A DNA stretch of 64,000 bases. Source: an uncultured Flaviramulus sp. GTDB lineage: Bacteria > Bacteroidota > Bacteroidia > Flavobacteriales > Flavobacteriaceae. The notes under the pieces were generated by a model. The model saw nothing but the letters and a program-made list of their open reading frames with translations. It was not told the DNA's origin and made no database searches. The stretch lies in assembly GCA_947487155.1 (NCBI GenBank), contig CANKVS010000003.1:28787-92786 (forward strand), written 5' to 3'. This document shows, piece after piece, positions 7,815-15,681 of this stretch; positions within the stretch are counted from its first letter, which is position 1; each line of letters opens with the position of its first letter. A program made the translations under genes and the position numbers.

Positions 7815-9875
7815 ATGAACAAACCAAAAAGATATACCATAACCACGGCGTTACCATACACTAACGGACCAATTCATATAGGACACTTGGCAGGAGTTTA
7901 TGTGCCAGCAGATATTTATGCGCGTTACTTACGTTTAACTGGAAATGATGTGGCATTTATTGGAGGTAGTGACGAACATGGTGTGCCAATTACCATAAAA
8001 GCAAAAAACGAAGGTGTATCTCCTCAAGATATTGTAGACAAATATCATGCTATAATTAAGCAGTCGTTTGAAGATTTTGGCATTACTTACGATAATTATT
8101 CAAGAACATCGGCACCAGTTCATCATAAAACAGCCTCAGAGTTTTTTACAACGTTGAATGATAAAGGCGCGTTTATTGAAGAAACCACAGCGCAATTATT
8201 TGATACCGAAGCAAATCAGTTTTTAGCAGATCGTTTTGTTATAGGCACTTGCCCAAAATGTGGCAATGAAGAAAGTTATGGCGACCAATGTGAAAATTGC
8301 GGAACAAGTCATAATGCTACCGATTTAATAAACCCGAAGTCCACAATTACAGGTAATGTGCCAACGTTAAAACAAACAAAACACTGGTTTTTACCTTTAG
8401 ACAAGCATGAAGATTTTTTAAAAGAATGGATTTTAAAAGGTCATAAAAAAGATTGGAAACCTAATGTGTACGGGCAAGTAAAATCTTGGATTGATGACGG
8501 TTTACGTCCGCGTGCTGTAACTCGCGATTTAGATTGGGGTATTCCTGTGCCTGCAGAAGGTGGCGAAGGTAAAGTGTTATATGTTTGGTTTGATGCACCT
8601 ATTGGCTACATCTCCTCAACTATAGAATGGGCAGAACGCAAAGGGGTAGATTGGGAGCCGTATTGGAAAAGTGAAGACACCAAACTGGTACACTTTATAG
8701 GGAAGGATAATATTGTATTTCACTGCATTATTTTCCCAGCCATGTTAAAAGCAGAAGGCAGTTATATACTACCAGAGAATGTGCCTGCCAATGAGTTTTT
8801 AAATTTAGAAGGCAATAAATTATCAACCTCTAAAAATTGGGCAGTTTGGTTGCATGAATATTTAGAAGAATTTCCAGGACAACAAGATGTGTTACGCTAT
8901 GCCTTAACAGCTACTGCACCAGAAACAAAGGATAATGACTTTACATGGAAAGATTTTCAGGCCAGAAATAATAATGAGTTAGTGGCTATTTTTGGTAATT
9001 TCATCAATCGTGTGACGGTTTTAACTAACAAATATTACGACGGTGTAGTTCCTCCTAAAATTGAACCTACTGATTACGATTACGATGTTATAAAGAAGCT
9101 TAACGCATATCCATCTGTGATTTCAAGCTCTATTGAACGTTACCGCTTTAGAGAGGCGCAACAAGAACTTATGAATTTAGCGCGATTAGGTAATAAATAT
9201 CTAGCCGATGAAGAACCTTGGAAAAAAATAAAAGAAAACCCAGAGCGTGTACAAACCATCATGAATATTGCTCTCCAAATAGCAGGAGGTTTAGCTATTC
9301 TTTCAGAACCCTTTTTGCCATTTACATCTAAAAAACTAAAAATAATTTTAGGGTTAAATGAAAAACTAAGTTGGAGTAATGTAGCTATAAGTGATGATTT
9401 ACTCCCTTTTGGTCATAAAATAAATAAATCAGCATTACTATTCTCTAAAATTGAAGATGCTACAATACAAGCACAATTAGATAAACTAGAAACCAGTAAA
9501 AAAGCCAACGAAATAGCAAATGCGACTGTAGAACCTCAAAAAGAGACGATTACTTTTGAAGATTTCACCAAATTAGACATTCGTGTTGGTACTATTTTGG
9601 AAGCTGAAAAAATGCCAAAAACCAAAAAGCTTTTAAAGCTAAAAGTGGATACTGGTATTGATGTTAGAACCATTGTGTCTGGTATTGCCGAAAGTTTCAC
9701 TGCTGAAGAAGTCATAGGCAAAAAAGTTACTGTTTTAGTTAATTTGGCACCAAGAGCACTTCGGGGTGTTGAAAGTCAAGGGATGATTTTAATGACTGAA
9801 ACTCCCGATGGGAAGTTGGTATTTGTTAATCCAGATAATCATAAATCTGTATCGAATGGGTTGCAGATAAGTTAA
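7815..9875 (+). CDS. metG: Methionyl-tRNA synthetase
   Basis: 686 residues if started at the ATG at 7815; an in-frame TTG at 7803 is weaker. It charges tRNA-Met with methionine in the cytoplasm. The order is: class I catalytic core with PIHIGHLAG (HIGH motif, residues ~16-24), a zinc knuckle CPKCG...CENCG (about 145-165), the second ATP motif [11 protein letters not shown] (about 335, KMSKS equivalent), a helical anticodon-binding domain, and a C-terminal EMAP-II/Trbp111-like tRNA-binding domain from ~580 ([15 protein letters not shown], ending [13 protein letters not shown]). Full length and all motifs present. It is a single-gene unit, with a repeat element just upstream of the start. Confidence 0.97.
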   Translation: MNKPKRYTITTALPYTNGPIHIGHLAGVYVPADIYARYLRLTGNDVAFIGGSDEHGVPITIKAKNEGVSPQDIVDKYHAIIKQSFEDFGITYDNYSRTSAPVHHKTASEFFTTLNDKGAFIEETTAQLFDTEANQFLADRFVIGTCPKCGNEESYGDQCENCGTSHNATDLINPKSTITGNVPTLKQTKHWFLPLDKHEDFLKEWILKGHKKDWKPNVYGQVKSWIDDGLRPRAVTRDLDWGIPVPAEGGEGKVLYVWFDAPIGYISSTIEWAERKGVDWEPYWKSEDTKLVHFIGKDNIVFHCIIFPAMLKAEGSYILPENVPANEFLNLEGNKLSTSKNWAVWLHEYLEEFPGQQDVLRYALTATAPETKDNDFTWKDFQARNNNELVAIFGNFINRVTVLTNKYYDGVVPPKIEPTDYDYDVIKKLNAYPSVISSSIERYRFREAQQELMNLARLGNKYLADEEPWKKIKENPERVQTIMNIALQIAGGLAILSEPFLPFTSKKLKIILGLNEKLSWSNVAISDDLLPFGHKINKSALLFSKIEDATIQAQLDKLETSKKANEIANATVEPQKETITFEDFTKLDIRVGTILEAEKMPKTKKLLKLKVDTGIDVRTIVSGIAESFTAEEVIGKKVTVLVNLAPRALRGVESQGMILMTETPDGKLVFVNPDNHKSVSNGLQIS

Positions 9876-9955
9876 AAATAAGCATCAGCAGAGTTTATGC
9901 TCAAAAATTATTTTATAGATTAGAGAATTCCTTAACTTTACATAAAAACAAAACT

Positions 9956-10474
9956 ATGTTATCAAAAATTATAGAAGACGCATTAAATAATCAAATTAAA
10001 ATTGAGGCAGAATCGTCTCAAATATATTTAGCAATGGCATGTTGGGCCGAGGTAAAAGGGCTTGAAGGCGTTGCAGGTTTTATGTACGATCAATCTCAAG
10101 AAGAACGCGACCACATGTTAAAACTAGTAAAGTTTGTGAACGAACGTGGAGGTCATGCACAAATATCGCAATTAAGCGCACCCAATATAACTTTCGATTC
10201 TTTTAAAGAAATGTTTGAAGAATTATTTAACCATGAAGTTTTTGTATCAAAAAGCATTAACGAACTTGTTCATATAAGTTTAGAAGAAAAAGATTATGCT
10301 ACACACAACTTTTTACAATGGTATGTTTCTGAACAGATAGAAGAAGAAGCTATGGCTCGTACCATTCTTGACAAAATAAATTTAATTGGAGACGATAAAG
10401 GAGGGCTGTATTTATTCGATAGAGATATTCAGCAAATTACTATAAGTACAGCATCAACAGAAGGCTTACAATAA
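9956..10474 (+). CDS. ftnA: Ferritin (iron storage, ferroxidase)
   Basis: 172 residues, the normal length for bacterial non-haem ferritin, which oxidises Fe(II) and stores iron in a 24-subunit shell. Ferroxidase-centre residues are visible: Glu in IKIEAESSQIYLAMA (about residue 17), the EERDHM pair (Glu ~50, His ~53), Glu ~94 in ISLEEKDYATHNFLQWY, and the YVSEQIEEEA segment with Gln/Glu ~127-130. No haem-binding Met pattern of bacterioferritin was seen. It is a monocistronic unit. Upstream lies TAACTTTA near 9934, one mismatch from a TAnnTTTG box. Confidence 0.94.
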   Translation: MLSKIIEDALNNQIKIEAESSQIYLAMACWAEVKGLEGVAGFMYDQSQEERDHMLKLVKFVNERGGHAQISQLSAPNITFDSFKEMFEELFNHEVFVSKSINELVHISLEEKDYATHNFLQWYVSEQIEEEAMARTILDKINLIGDDKGGLYLFDRDIQQITISTASTEGLQ

Positions 10475-10513
10475 TTTTAACATTCAAGCTTATTTAGATT
10501 AAATAAAAATAGT

Positions 10514-10521
10514 TATTTTTG
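10514..10521 (+). promoter_or_regulatory. TAnnTTTG -7 box of the Cys/Lys-rich small protein gene
   Basis: TATTTTTG matches the Bacteroidetes -7 consensus and sits 27 bases before the proposed TTG start at 10549. It overlaps an in-frame TTG at 10519, which therefore cannot be the start. Confidence 0.55.
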
Positions 10522-10548
10522 CCCAATATTTTTATAGTAGAATTTGTT

Positions 10549-10710
10549 TTGGGCAAAAAGAAGAAGAAAAAAGCAGTAAAAAAGTTAAAAGACTTAGGCA
10601 TTATTACTAGTAGTAATGTAAAGAGTAGCTGTTGTAAAAAGTTTAAAAAAGGAGAAAATAAGCGTTGCAAAAAATGTCCTTGTTTTGACTTGCTTAAAAA
10701 AGTAGCTTAA
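10549..10710 (+). CDS. Tiny Cys- and Lys-rich protein
   Basis: 53 residues from the TTG at 10549 (reading MGKKKKKKAVKKLKDLG). It has a strongly basic N-terminus and then a cysteine cluster SSCCKKFKKGENKRCKKCPCFDLL (Cys-Cys, then C-x-x-C-x-C), which looks able to bind a metal. I recall similar short proteins in many Flavobacteriia but no assigned function. The low-complexity Lys stretch and small size are reasons it would be missed by gene finders. It lies between ferritin and the sensor kinase, on its own promoter. Metal or nucleic acid binding is an inference from composition only. Confidence 0.65.
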   Translation: MGKKKKKKAVKKLKDLGIITSSNVKSSCCKKFKKGENKRCKKCPCFDLLKKVA

Positions 10711-10713
10711 GTT

Positions 10714-12081
10714 TTAAAACACCAAACTAACCACTGTCCCCTTATTTTCGACACTTCGTATTTGAATTTTCCCTTTATGAAGAAGCATAATTTGTTTACA
10801 CAAACTCAAACCAATGCCACTACCTGATTTTTTTGTACTGAAAAACGGAATAAAAACATCATCAATAATTTCGTTTAGAATCCCTTTCCCATTATCCTTT
10901 ACTCTTATAATGGGTTCTCCATTAATGCTTTTATGAGCAGATAAAGTAACTTTAGCTTGCTCAACACCTTTACAAGCTTCAACAGCGTTAAGCATTAAAT
11001 TAATTAGCACTTGCTCAATTAAATAGGTGTCCATTTCTATTTTAAGATTAAGATTCTCAATTTCAAAATGTAATTCAATAGCTTTATTTTCTAGCGAAGG
11101 AAGCATTAAGGTTTTTATATTTTCGAATAAATCAATCACCAATATGTTGCTTAAATTAAGTTTGGTGATTTTGTTTAAACTTCTATACGTTTTAGCAAAT
11201 TTTAATAAACCCTCACTTCGTTTTTTTATGCTTTCTATTCCAGCATCTAAGTCACTCATATCTATTTGTTGATTAACAGGATCATCTATAGATTGCTGAA
11301 CTTTAGTTTGTAATGTTTCGGCTAATGATGAAATTGGAGCAATAGAATTCATGATTTCATGTGTCATAACACTTAGAAGTTTTTTCCATGCCTCTGTTTC
11401 ATTTTGGGTTAATGTGCTTTCTATATTTTGCAAAACAAGAAGTTTATATGAAACCTCATTTATTTGAAAAATAGAACTAGCTATTAACAGTTTTGTTTTT
11501 TCGTTTTCAATAGTTATCGTAATACTGTCTGCTATTGCATGTTTTTTTATAAAAACGGTATCAAAAAGATTTGGGTTTCTTTTTTTTATAAACTGAATAT
11601 TTTTAAGCGAAGGAATACCCAAGGTTTTTTTAAAAGCTTCATTTATCCATAAAACGGCACCAGATTCTATATTATACGCTATAATTCCGGTATTAACCAA
11701 TTCCAGTATTTTTTTAAGGTATAGGTGTTGTGCTTCTTTTTCTTTATTTATTTCGTGTATGGTTTTGTTAACTTCATTAAAGCCTTTATGTAATTCTCTA
11801 ATATCTTCTGTTCCAGATTTTTCGTTAAACCAGCGTGAAAAATCGCGATATTTTACCGATTCGAAAAAATCGTCCATTTCGTAAAATCGTCTAAAAATAA
11901 ACTTGTACAGCCCTTTTAAAGAATAATACAATAGGATTAAAATAGGAACGAGTATAGCAACGCTAAGTTGTAAGTTAGTTTGAAAATTTAAATAAGAAGC
12001 TGCAAACGCTAAAACGGTGAGCGCAAAAAATAAAACAATAACTCTTAAGGTAAGAGCCAATTTGTATTTTCTATAAGCCAT
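10714..12081 (-). CDS. Sensor histidine kinase paired with the NtrC-type regulator
   Basis: 455 residues: two membrane helices near the N-terminus (about 8-28 and 36-55) with almost no periplasmic loop, a HAMP-like/linker region, a PAS-like domain (about 115-215), the phospho-acceptor box MTHEIMNSIAPISSLAETL (His near 240), and an HATPase domain with INLMLNAVEA (N box), VKDNGKGI (G1), FFSTKKSGSGIGLSL (F/G2). All boxes are intact. The short loop suggests it senses membrane or cytoplasmic signals. Its start overlaps the end of the response-regulator gene by 11 bases, so the two are co-translated. Together they face away from the transporter cluster they probably control. Confidence 0.92.
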   Translation of the reverse strand: MAYRKYKLALTLRVIVLFFALTVLAFAASYLNFQTNLQLSVAILVPILILLYYSLKGLYKFIFRRFYEMDDFFESVKYRDFSRWFNEKSGTEDIRELHKGFNEVNKTIHEINKEKEAQHLYLKKILELVNTGIIAYNIESGAVLWINEAFKKTLGIPSLKNIQFIKKRNPNLFDTVFIKKHAIADSITITIENEKTKLLIASSIFQINEVSYKLLVLQNIESTLTQNETEAWKKLLSVMTHEIMNSIAPISSLAETLQTKVQQSIDDPVNQQIDMSDLDAGIESIKKRSEGLLKFAKTYRSLNKITKLNLSNILVIDLFENIKTLMLPSLENKAIELHFEIENLNLKIEMDTYLIEQVLINLMLNAVEACKGVEQAKVTLSAHKSINGEPIIRVKDNGKGILNEIIDDVFIPFFSTKKSGSGIGLSLCKQIMLLHKGKIQIRSVENKGTVVSLVF

Positions 12082-13420
12082 ACTTATTTAATCTCCTGTA
12101 TAGTGCTGTTCGTGTAATACCCAATTCTTTTGCAGATTTAGAAATGTTGCCATTATTTTTTTCAATAACTTTTAAGATGGCATTCTTCTCTATGGTTTCT
12201 AGTTTTAAATCGGAATTACCAATAATAGTATTACTCCGTTTTTCTATTGGAGAAAATACTAAATCTTCTTTGTATAAATTGTCGCTATCTGCCATAATTA
12301 CTGCTCTTTCTAAAGCGTATTGTAATTCGCGAACATTCCCAGGGAAATAATAGTTTTTTAACTTTTCAATAAAGCCATCATCTAATTTAAAGCTAGATTT
12401 TAAATATTTTTCAGCATAAACATTAATAAAATGCTTAGCTAGTAAAATAACATCTTTATCGCGATCTCTAAGTGGTGGTACAATAATTTCAACCGTATTA
12501 ATTCTGTAAATAAGATCTTTTCTAAAATTGGTTTCATCGGCAAGAAACTCAATGTTTGAATTAGTTGCACAGATAAGTCGAATATTAATAGCTATATCTT
12601 TATTGGAGCCTAGCGGAGTAACTTTTCTGTTTTGCAAAACGGTTAAGAGTTTTGCTTGTTGTTGCAAACTTATATTTCCGATTTCGTCTAAAAACAAGGT
12701 GCCACCGTCGGCAGATTCAAATCGTCCAGGTCTATCATGTTTTGCATCTGTAAAAGCGCCTTTTTTGTATCCAAACAATTCACTTTCAAATAATGTTGAT
12801 GTTAACGACCCCACATCTACTTTAATAAAAGGTTTATCTTTCCGTAAGGAATTATCATGTATCGCTTTAGCAATTAAGTCTTTACCTGTACCATTTTCAC
12901 CAAGTATTAGAATATTAGCATCGGTAGGAGCAATTTTTTTAATTTTCAAAAATACGTCATTCATAATATGACTTTCTCCCAAAATTTCATGTCTTGTAAT
13001 TGAGGCAGTTACTTTTTTTAATGTGTTTGATTTTTTCTTATTTATAATATCCGTAATCGACTCAATAAGCTTACTGTTTTCCCAAGGTTTTACCAAAAAA
13101 TCTGAAGCGCCTTCTTTTAGAGATCGGATGGCTAAATCTAAATCGCCATAGGCAGTTATTAGAATAACAGAAACATCTTTATTAATTTCTTTAATTTTAT
13201 TAAGCCAATAAATACCTTCGTTACCCGTATTTATAAGCCCATTAAAATTCATATCTAGAATAATAATATCGAACTTAGTATTTCTAATTAAAGAAACAAT
13301 GTTGCCGGGGTTTTTCTCAACAACAACATCATTAACCTTCGATTTTAACAATAACCTCATCGCTGTGAGCACATCGGTATCATCATCTACAACTAATATG
13401 TTTGCGTTTTTTAACAACAT
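12071..13420 (-). CDS. Sigma54-dependent response regulator (NtrC family)
   Basis: 449 residues: receiver domain (VVDDDTDVL acidic pocket, phospho-acceptor in IIILDMNFNG near residue 56, Lys in FLVKPWE), AAA+ domain with Walker A GENGTGKD, the sigma54 contact loop spelled GAFTDA rather than GAFTGA, Walker B GGTLFLDEIG, and a C-terminal Fis-type helix-turn-helix ISKSAKELGITRTALYRRL. It would activate sigma54 promoters after phosphorylation by the adjacent kinase. Position and divergent orientation point to the transporter operon as its target. I found no correctly spaced -24/-12 site upstream of that operon, so this is inference. Confidence 0.95.
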   Translation of the reverse strand: MLLKNANILVVDDDTDVLTAMRLLLKSKVNDVVVEKNPGNIVSLIRNTKFDIIILDMNFNGLINTGNEGIYWLNKIKEINKDVSVILITAYGDLDLAIRSLKEGASDFLVKPWENSKLIESITDIINKKKSNTLKKVTASITRHEILGESHIMNDVFLKIKKIAPTDANILILGENGTGKDLIAKAIHDNSLRKDKPFIKVDVGSLTSTLFESELFGYKKGAFTDAKHDRPGRFESADGGTLFLDEIGNISLQQQAKLLTVLQNRKVTPLGSNKDIAINIRLICATNSNIEFLADETNFRKDLIYRINTVEIIVPPLRDRDKDVILLAKHFINVYAEKYLKSSFKLDDGFIEKLKNYYFPGNVRELQYALERAVIMADSDNLYKEDLVFSPIEKRSNTIIGNSDLKLETIEKNAILKVIEKNNGNISKSAKELGITRTALYRRLNKYGL

Positions 13421-13624
13421 TATTACAATATTACAATAATAATGAGGGCATTAAAAATTATTAAACTACAATTATTTCAGCATTAAAAAGTGTTTTAAAA
13501 GCGAACACAGTTGCATCATTTCCGTACACCTTTGTTTTAAAATTATTTTTAATACACTGATTTAAAGCTATTTACATAGTTGGCATAGTATTGACTATAT
13601 AATGACTATAAATATTGTTATTGT
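13421..13624. promoter_or_regulatory. Divergent control region between the two-component genes and the transporter operon
   Basis: 204 bases. It holds an imperfect operator candidate, GTGTT (13490-13494) and AACAC (13504-13508) as inverted arms. It also holds TGGCATAGTATTGAC at 13581-13595, which resembles a sigma54 -24/-12 site but is one base too short between the GG and the second element. No TAnnTTTG box fits. Confidence 0.35.
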
Positions 13625-14872
13625 ATGGACATCCCTTTAGAAAAGAAACGATTTAATAAGAAAACCATTAGCATTATTGTTGGAATAATTCTTCTAATTG
13701 CATTAATCACTTTTGTGGTTATTTCAACTGGAGGAAACTCTAAGTTAAATGTAGATAGAGAACGAATTTCTATTAATGAGATTAAAGAAGGGGTGTTTCA
13801 GGAAAATATTCCTGTTACAGGTAATGTATTACCAATTACTACAATTTATTTAGATGCTCTTGAAGGCGGACGAGTAGATGAACTTTTTGTTGAAGATGGT
13901 GCTATTATGAAACAAGGCGACCCTATACTTCGCTTATCGAATACCGATTTAGAATTGAGTTTAGTAAACCAAGAAACATCAGTATATAATTTATTAACAC
14001 AAATGCAGATTTCTCAAAATGCAGCGCGTCAAAATACCATTAACAAGTTGACTAGAATGACCGATGTTGAGAATGCGCTTATTGAAGCCAGTAGAGTTTA
14101 TCAACTTAATAAAAAACTATTTGATCAAAAGGCTATAGGCCGTCAAGAATTTCAAGAATCAGAAAATAATTATAACTACCAAAAGCAACAAATGGAACTT
14201 GCTCAAGAAATTTTAAAACAAGATTCAATATCTACTAAGCAGGAAACTAATCAAGCTCAAAATTCATTTTCTAGAACCCAAAGTGCTTTAAAATTAATGA
14301 GGAAGAAGGTTGGAGATTTAGTAGTAAAAGCTCCAGTTGATGGTCAGCTAACATCTTTAGACGCCGAAATTGGACAGTCTAAAAACAAAGGCGAGCGTTT
14401 AGGACAATTAGATGTGCTGAGTGGGTTTAAAGTACGCGCCGATATTGATGAACATTACATATCTAGAATTTATACAGGGCAACGTGGTATTTTCTTATTT
14501 AACAATAAAGAATACAGCCTCGTTATTAAAAAAGTATTCACTCAAGTTACAGGAGGTCGTTTTCAAGTAGATATGCTTTTTGAAGAAAAAGTAGAAGGTG
14601 TTCGCCGTGGACAATCATTACAAATCCGATTGGCTTTAAGCGAGGAAAAGCAAGCGATTTTTGTTCCAAAAGGAGGCTTTTTTCAACAAACAGGCGGTAA
14701 TTGGATTTTTAAATTGAATGAAGCTGGTACAATAGCTTACAAAGTAGATATCCGCCTCGGAACAAAAAACACAGAATATTACGAGGTGTTAGAAGGCTTA
14801 GAACCTGGTGATAAAGTAATAACATCTAGCTATGATAATTACGGAGACAAACAAGAATTGATATTAAAATAA
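13625..14872 (+). CDS. HlyD/MacA-type periplasmic adaptor (membrane fusion protein)
   Basis: 415 residues. One N-terminal membrane anchor (about 15-35; IIVGIILLIALITFVV), then a barrel-sandwich/lipoyl half (GGRVDELFVEDGAIMKQGDPIL), a long coiled-coil hairpin (about 110-225, rich in Gln/Glu/Lys), the second lipoyl half (VVKAPVDGQLTSLDAEIGQ), a beta-barrel domain and a membrane-proximal domain ending EGLEPGDKVITSSYDNYGD. Such adaptors link inner-membrane ABC transporters to a TolC channel. The first gene of the cluster, with an ATPase 120 bases on and a TolC homologue at its far end, fits a tripartite MacAB-TolC-like exporter. Confidence 0.93.
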   Translation: MDIPLEKKRFNKKTISIIVGIILLIALITFVVISTGGNSKLNVDRERISINEIKEGVFQENIPVTGNVLPITTIYLDALEGGRVDELFVEDGAIMKQGDPILRLSNTDLELSLVNQETSVYNLLTQMQISQNAARQNTINKLTRMTDVENALIEASRVYQLNKKLFDQKAIGRQEFQESENNYNYQKQQMELAQEILKQDSISTKQETNQAQNSFSRTQSALKLMRKKVGDLVVKAPVDGQLTSLDAEIGQSKNKGERLGQLDVLSGFKVRADIDEHYISRIYTGQRGIFLFNNKEYSLVIKKVFTQVTGGRFQVDMLFEEKVEGVRRGQSLQIRLALSEEKQAIFVPKGGFFQQTGGNWIFKLNEAGTIAYKVDIRLGTKNTEYYEVLEGLEPGDKVITSSYDNYGDKQELILK

Positions 14873-14878
14873 TATAAC

Positions 14879-14969
14879 ATCATTACGAAGACGCGCTAGC
14901 TGAGCGTAGTCAAAGTAGAACGACTGAAGTAATCTGTGTAATAGGAATTGCTTCGTCCCTAGCAATGAC
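14879..14969. repeat. Dispersed intergenic imperfect palindrome (copy 2)
   Basis: 91 bases beginning ATCATTACGA and ending AGCAATGAC, the same termini as copies at 7711 and 58207 with a diverged centre (GCTGAGCGTAGTCAAAG). It lies between the adaptor and first ATPase genes, inside the presumed operon, where a hairpin could change the relative yield of the two products. Confidence 0.65.
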
Positions 14970-14992
14970 ACTAAAACTTAAAACAACTAAAA

Positions 14993-15670
14993 ATGATTAA
15001 AATTAAAGATTTAGAAAAATATTACAAAACTGAAGAGCTACAAACCATAGCTTTAAATAAACTGTCTTTTGAAGTGAAACAAGGCGAGTTTATAGCAGTT
15101 ATGGGGCCTTCTGGATGCGGAAAATCTACGTTGCTTAATATACTAGGTATGTTAGACGATTCAGATGGCGGAAGTTTTATTTTTAATGGAGAAGAGGTTA
15201 TTAATTACAACGAACGTAAAAGGGCTAACATCCGTAAACATAATATTGGGTTTGTATTTCAAAGTTTTAATTTGATAGATCAACTTACAGTATTTGAAAA
15301 TGTAGAGCTTCCATTAATTTATACGGGTGTAAAAAAAGCAGAACGCAAAAAGAAAGTACATGAGGTTTTAGAAAAAATGCAAATTATGCACAGGCGCAAG
15401 CATTTTCCGCAACAACTTTCTGGTGGTCAACAGCAGCGTGTTGCTGTAGCAAGAGCGGTAGTAAATGACCCTAAACTAATACTTGCCGATGAGCCAACAG
15501 GGAACTTAGACAGTAGTAATGGTAATGAGGTTATGGAATTATTAACCGAATTAAACAACCAAGGAGCAACTATAATAATGGTAACGCATAGTGAGCATGA
15601 TGCTAAATACAGTCATCGTATTATTCGCATGTTAGATGGACAGAAAGTAACTGAGAATAGTTTGATATAA
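14993..15670 (+). CDS. ABC transporter ATP-binding protein (MacB/LolD type), first copy
   Basis: 225 residues, the normal length for this class. Walker A GPSGCGKST (residues ~37-45), Q-loop VFQSFNLIDQLTV, signature LSGGQQQRVAVARA, Walker B LILADEPTGNLDS with D-loop intact, and H-switch VTHSEHD. It is the motor for FtsX-type permeases that do mechanotransmission rather than substrate passage through the membrane. It is followed 11 bases later by the first permease. It has every catalytic residue, unlike the second ATPase at 30446. Confidence 0.95.
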   Translation: MIKIKDLEKYYKTEELQTIALNKLSFEVKQGEFIAVMGPSGCGKSTLLNILGMLDDSDGGSFIFNGEEVINYNERKRANIRKHNIGFVFQSFNLIDQLTVFENVELPLIYTGVKKAERKKKVHEVLEKMQIMHRRKHFPQQLSGGQQQRVAVARAVVNDPKLILADEPTGNLDSSNGNEVMELLTELNNQGATIIMVTHSEHDAKYSHRIIRMLDGQKVTENSLI

Positions 15671-15681
15671 ATACTTAAATA

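Noticed and set aside
10519..10548. TTG start of the Cys/Lys-rich protein at 10519
   Set aside because: It overlaps the TAnnTTTG box, so the region is promoter, not coding.
12528..12971. 147-codon open frame on the plus strand
   Set aside because: It is the antisense of the NtrC-type regulator, without domain features; the regulator on the minus strand is certain.
13490..13508. GTGTT-N9-AACAC as proven operator
   Set aside because: Short arms in AT-rich DNA; kept only as a weak candidate in the control region entry.
13581..13595. TGGCATAGTATTGAC as a sigma54 -24/-12 promoter of the transporter operon
   Set aside because: Spacing between GG and the second element is one base shorter than the strict GG-N10-GC rule, and the GC is GA.
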